Assembly (NCBI GenBank): GCA_963705525.1
Contig: CAVPJW010000005.1
Coordinates: 112,911 to 176,910, forward strand
DNA from: CAVPJW01 sp963705525
GTDB taxonomy: Bacteria; Acidobacteriota; Vicinamibacteria; Vicinamibacterales; CAVPJW01
Length of the DNA stretch: 64,000 bases
Direction: 5' to 3'
Below the pieces are notes generated by a model. It saw only the letters and a list, made by a program, of their open reading frames with translations, was not told the DNA's origin and made no database searches. Shown piece after piece: positions 63,685 to 64,000 of the stretch. Every line of letters starts with the position of its first letter. The stretch's first letter is position 1. The position numbers were made by a program, and so were the translations under genes.

Positions 63685-64000
63685 TTACTCGGTTGACCTG
63701 CGCGCGGCAAAGGCTGCCAACTCGTCGGTGGTCAGCACCGCCGCGCTCGTTGCCAGCTCGAAATCCGCAGAGCGTGCCTCTCTTCCGCGCCAGGTCGCCC
63801 AATGCTTGCTCGATCGCGGGCTTCCCTCGTCGTTGGCTGAGATCCCGGACTGTGATCGGATTGGCGAGCATGTCTAGTTGGTCCACTATCTCGAACACGT
63901 CGTCGTCGTCGAGCCTCTTCCCGATGGCCCGCAATGCTTCGATGAGCCCGGTCAGTTTGTCGCGACCCTCCCGCTGCCGCGTGCCGGCGTCTATCAGTAC
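63685..64000 (-). pseudogene. Partial hypothetical gene at the right edge, one probable frame break
   Basis: The gene starts beyond the window. The frame reads '...LIEALRAIGKRLDDDDVFEI' and 'AIEQALGDLARK', then, after a probable +1 shift near 63765, 'REARSADFELATSAAVLTTD' with a TAA at 63685-63687. The two parts join smoothly into a soluble helical protein. No family is recognised. It lies 115 bases upstream of ftsH on the same strand. Confidence 0.4.

Overview
The window is high-GC, gene-dense bacterial chromosome. It has no phage genes, CRISPR array, rRNA or intact insertion sequence. The best taxonomic guess is an Acidobacteriota member, probably class Vicinamibacteria. The support is an 'ADOP'-type duplicated FtsX/MacB permease, many exported hydrolases of acidobacterial style, a sodium:solute symporter followed by a tiny two-helix protein, and short-period intergenic repeats. 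This is inference from gene families, not from a marker gene.

Layout. 0-1.6 kb: end of a collagen-like repeat protein, then exonuclease III. 1.6-8.8 kb: a run of exported hydrolases on the minus strand (amidase, membrane dipeptidase, S9 peptidase, large alpha/beta hydrolase). 8.9-13.1 kb: housekeeping (pncB, glnS, PEBP-like, NUDIX). 13.2-19.5 kb: CocE-type hydrolase, a membrane protein/bicupin/chlorite-dismutase-like operon, stress membrane protein, LysM protein, GH5-like glycosidase, mscL. 19.5-23.0 kb: a four-gene minus-strand operon encoding a coiled-coil protein, an inner-membrane OmpA protein, a Ras-like small GTPase and a PAS-like protein with a degenerate histidine-kinase dimerisation helix. 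This is the most interesting system here. 23.5-27.7 kb: flavin oxidase, TrmH-type methyltransferase, ADOP permease. 27.8-33.6 kb: metallo-hydrolase, beta-helix protein, EamA exporter divergent from a CGNR regulator with a shared operator candidate, two VOC proteins. 34.0-40.8 kb: esterase lipoprotein, porin, cupin, multi-PAS hybrid kinase. 41.2-48.3 kb: EamA/ornithine-cyclodeaminase pair, aminotransferase, symporter, glycosyltransferase. 48.5-51.6 kb: cytochrome c/ECF sigma/Ser-Thr kinase operon and a two-gene RHH-like operon. 51.8-53.6 kb: second amidase.

53.6-57 kb looks like an accessory island around tRNA-Arg(TCT): an aldo/keto reductase with visibly lower GC, a broken multi-HTH regulator and a tyrosine-recombinase remnant. 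It is followed by a sterol-desaturase-like protein, a methyltransferase and a double-domain SagB/ThcOx oxidoreductase. The window ends with clpP and ftsH.

A repeated oddity is single-base frame breaks in otherwise well-conserved genes: dipeptidase, b561-like membrane protein, EamA, a small lipoprotein, the multi-HTH regulator, clpP, the right-edge gene, and several in the collagen repeats. Outside the collagen repeats all but clpP read as +1, so residual sequencing insertions are the leading explanation. Each is annotated as one gene with a break, because the joined protein reads naturally. Two long open frames that look like fusions (membrane protein + cupin; EamA + beta-helix) are artefacts of these breaks.
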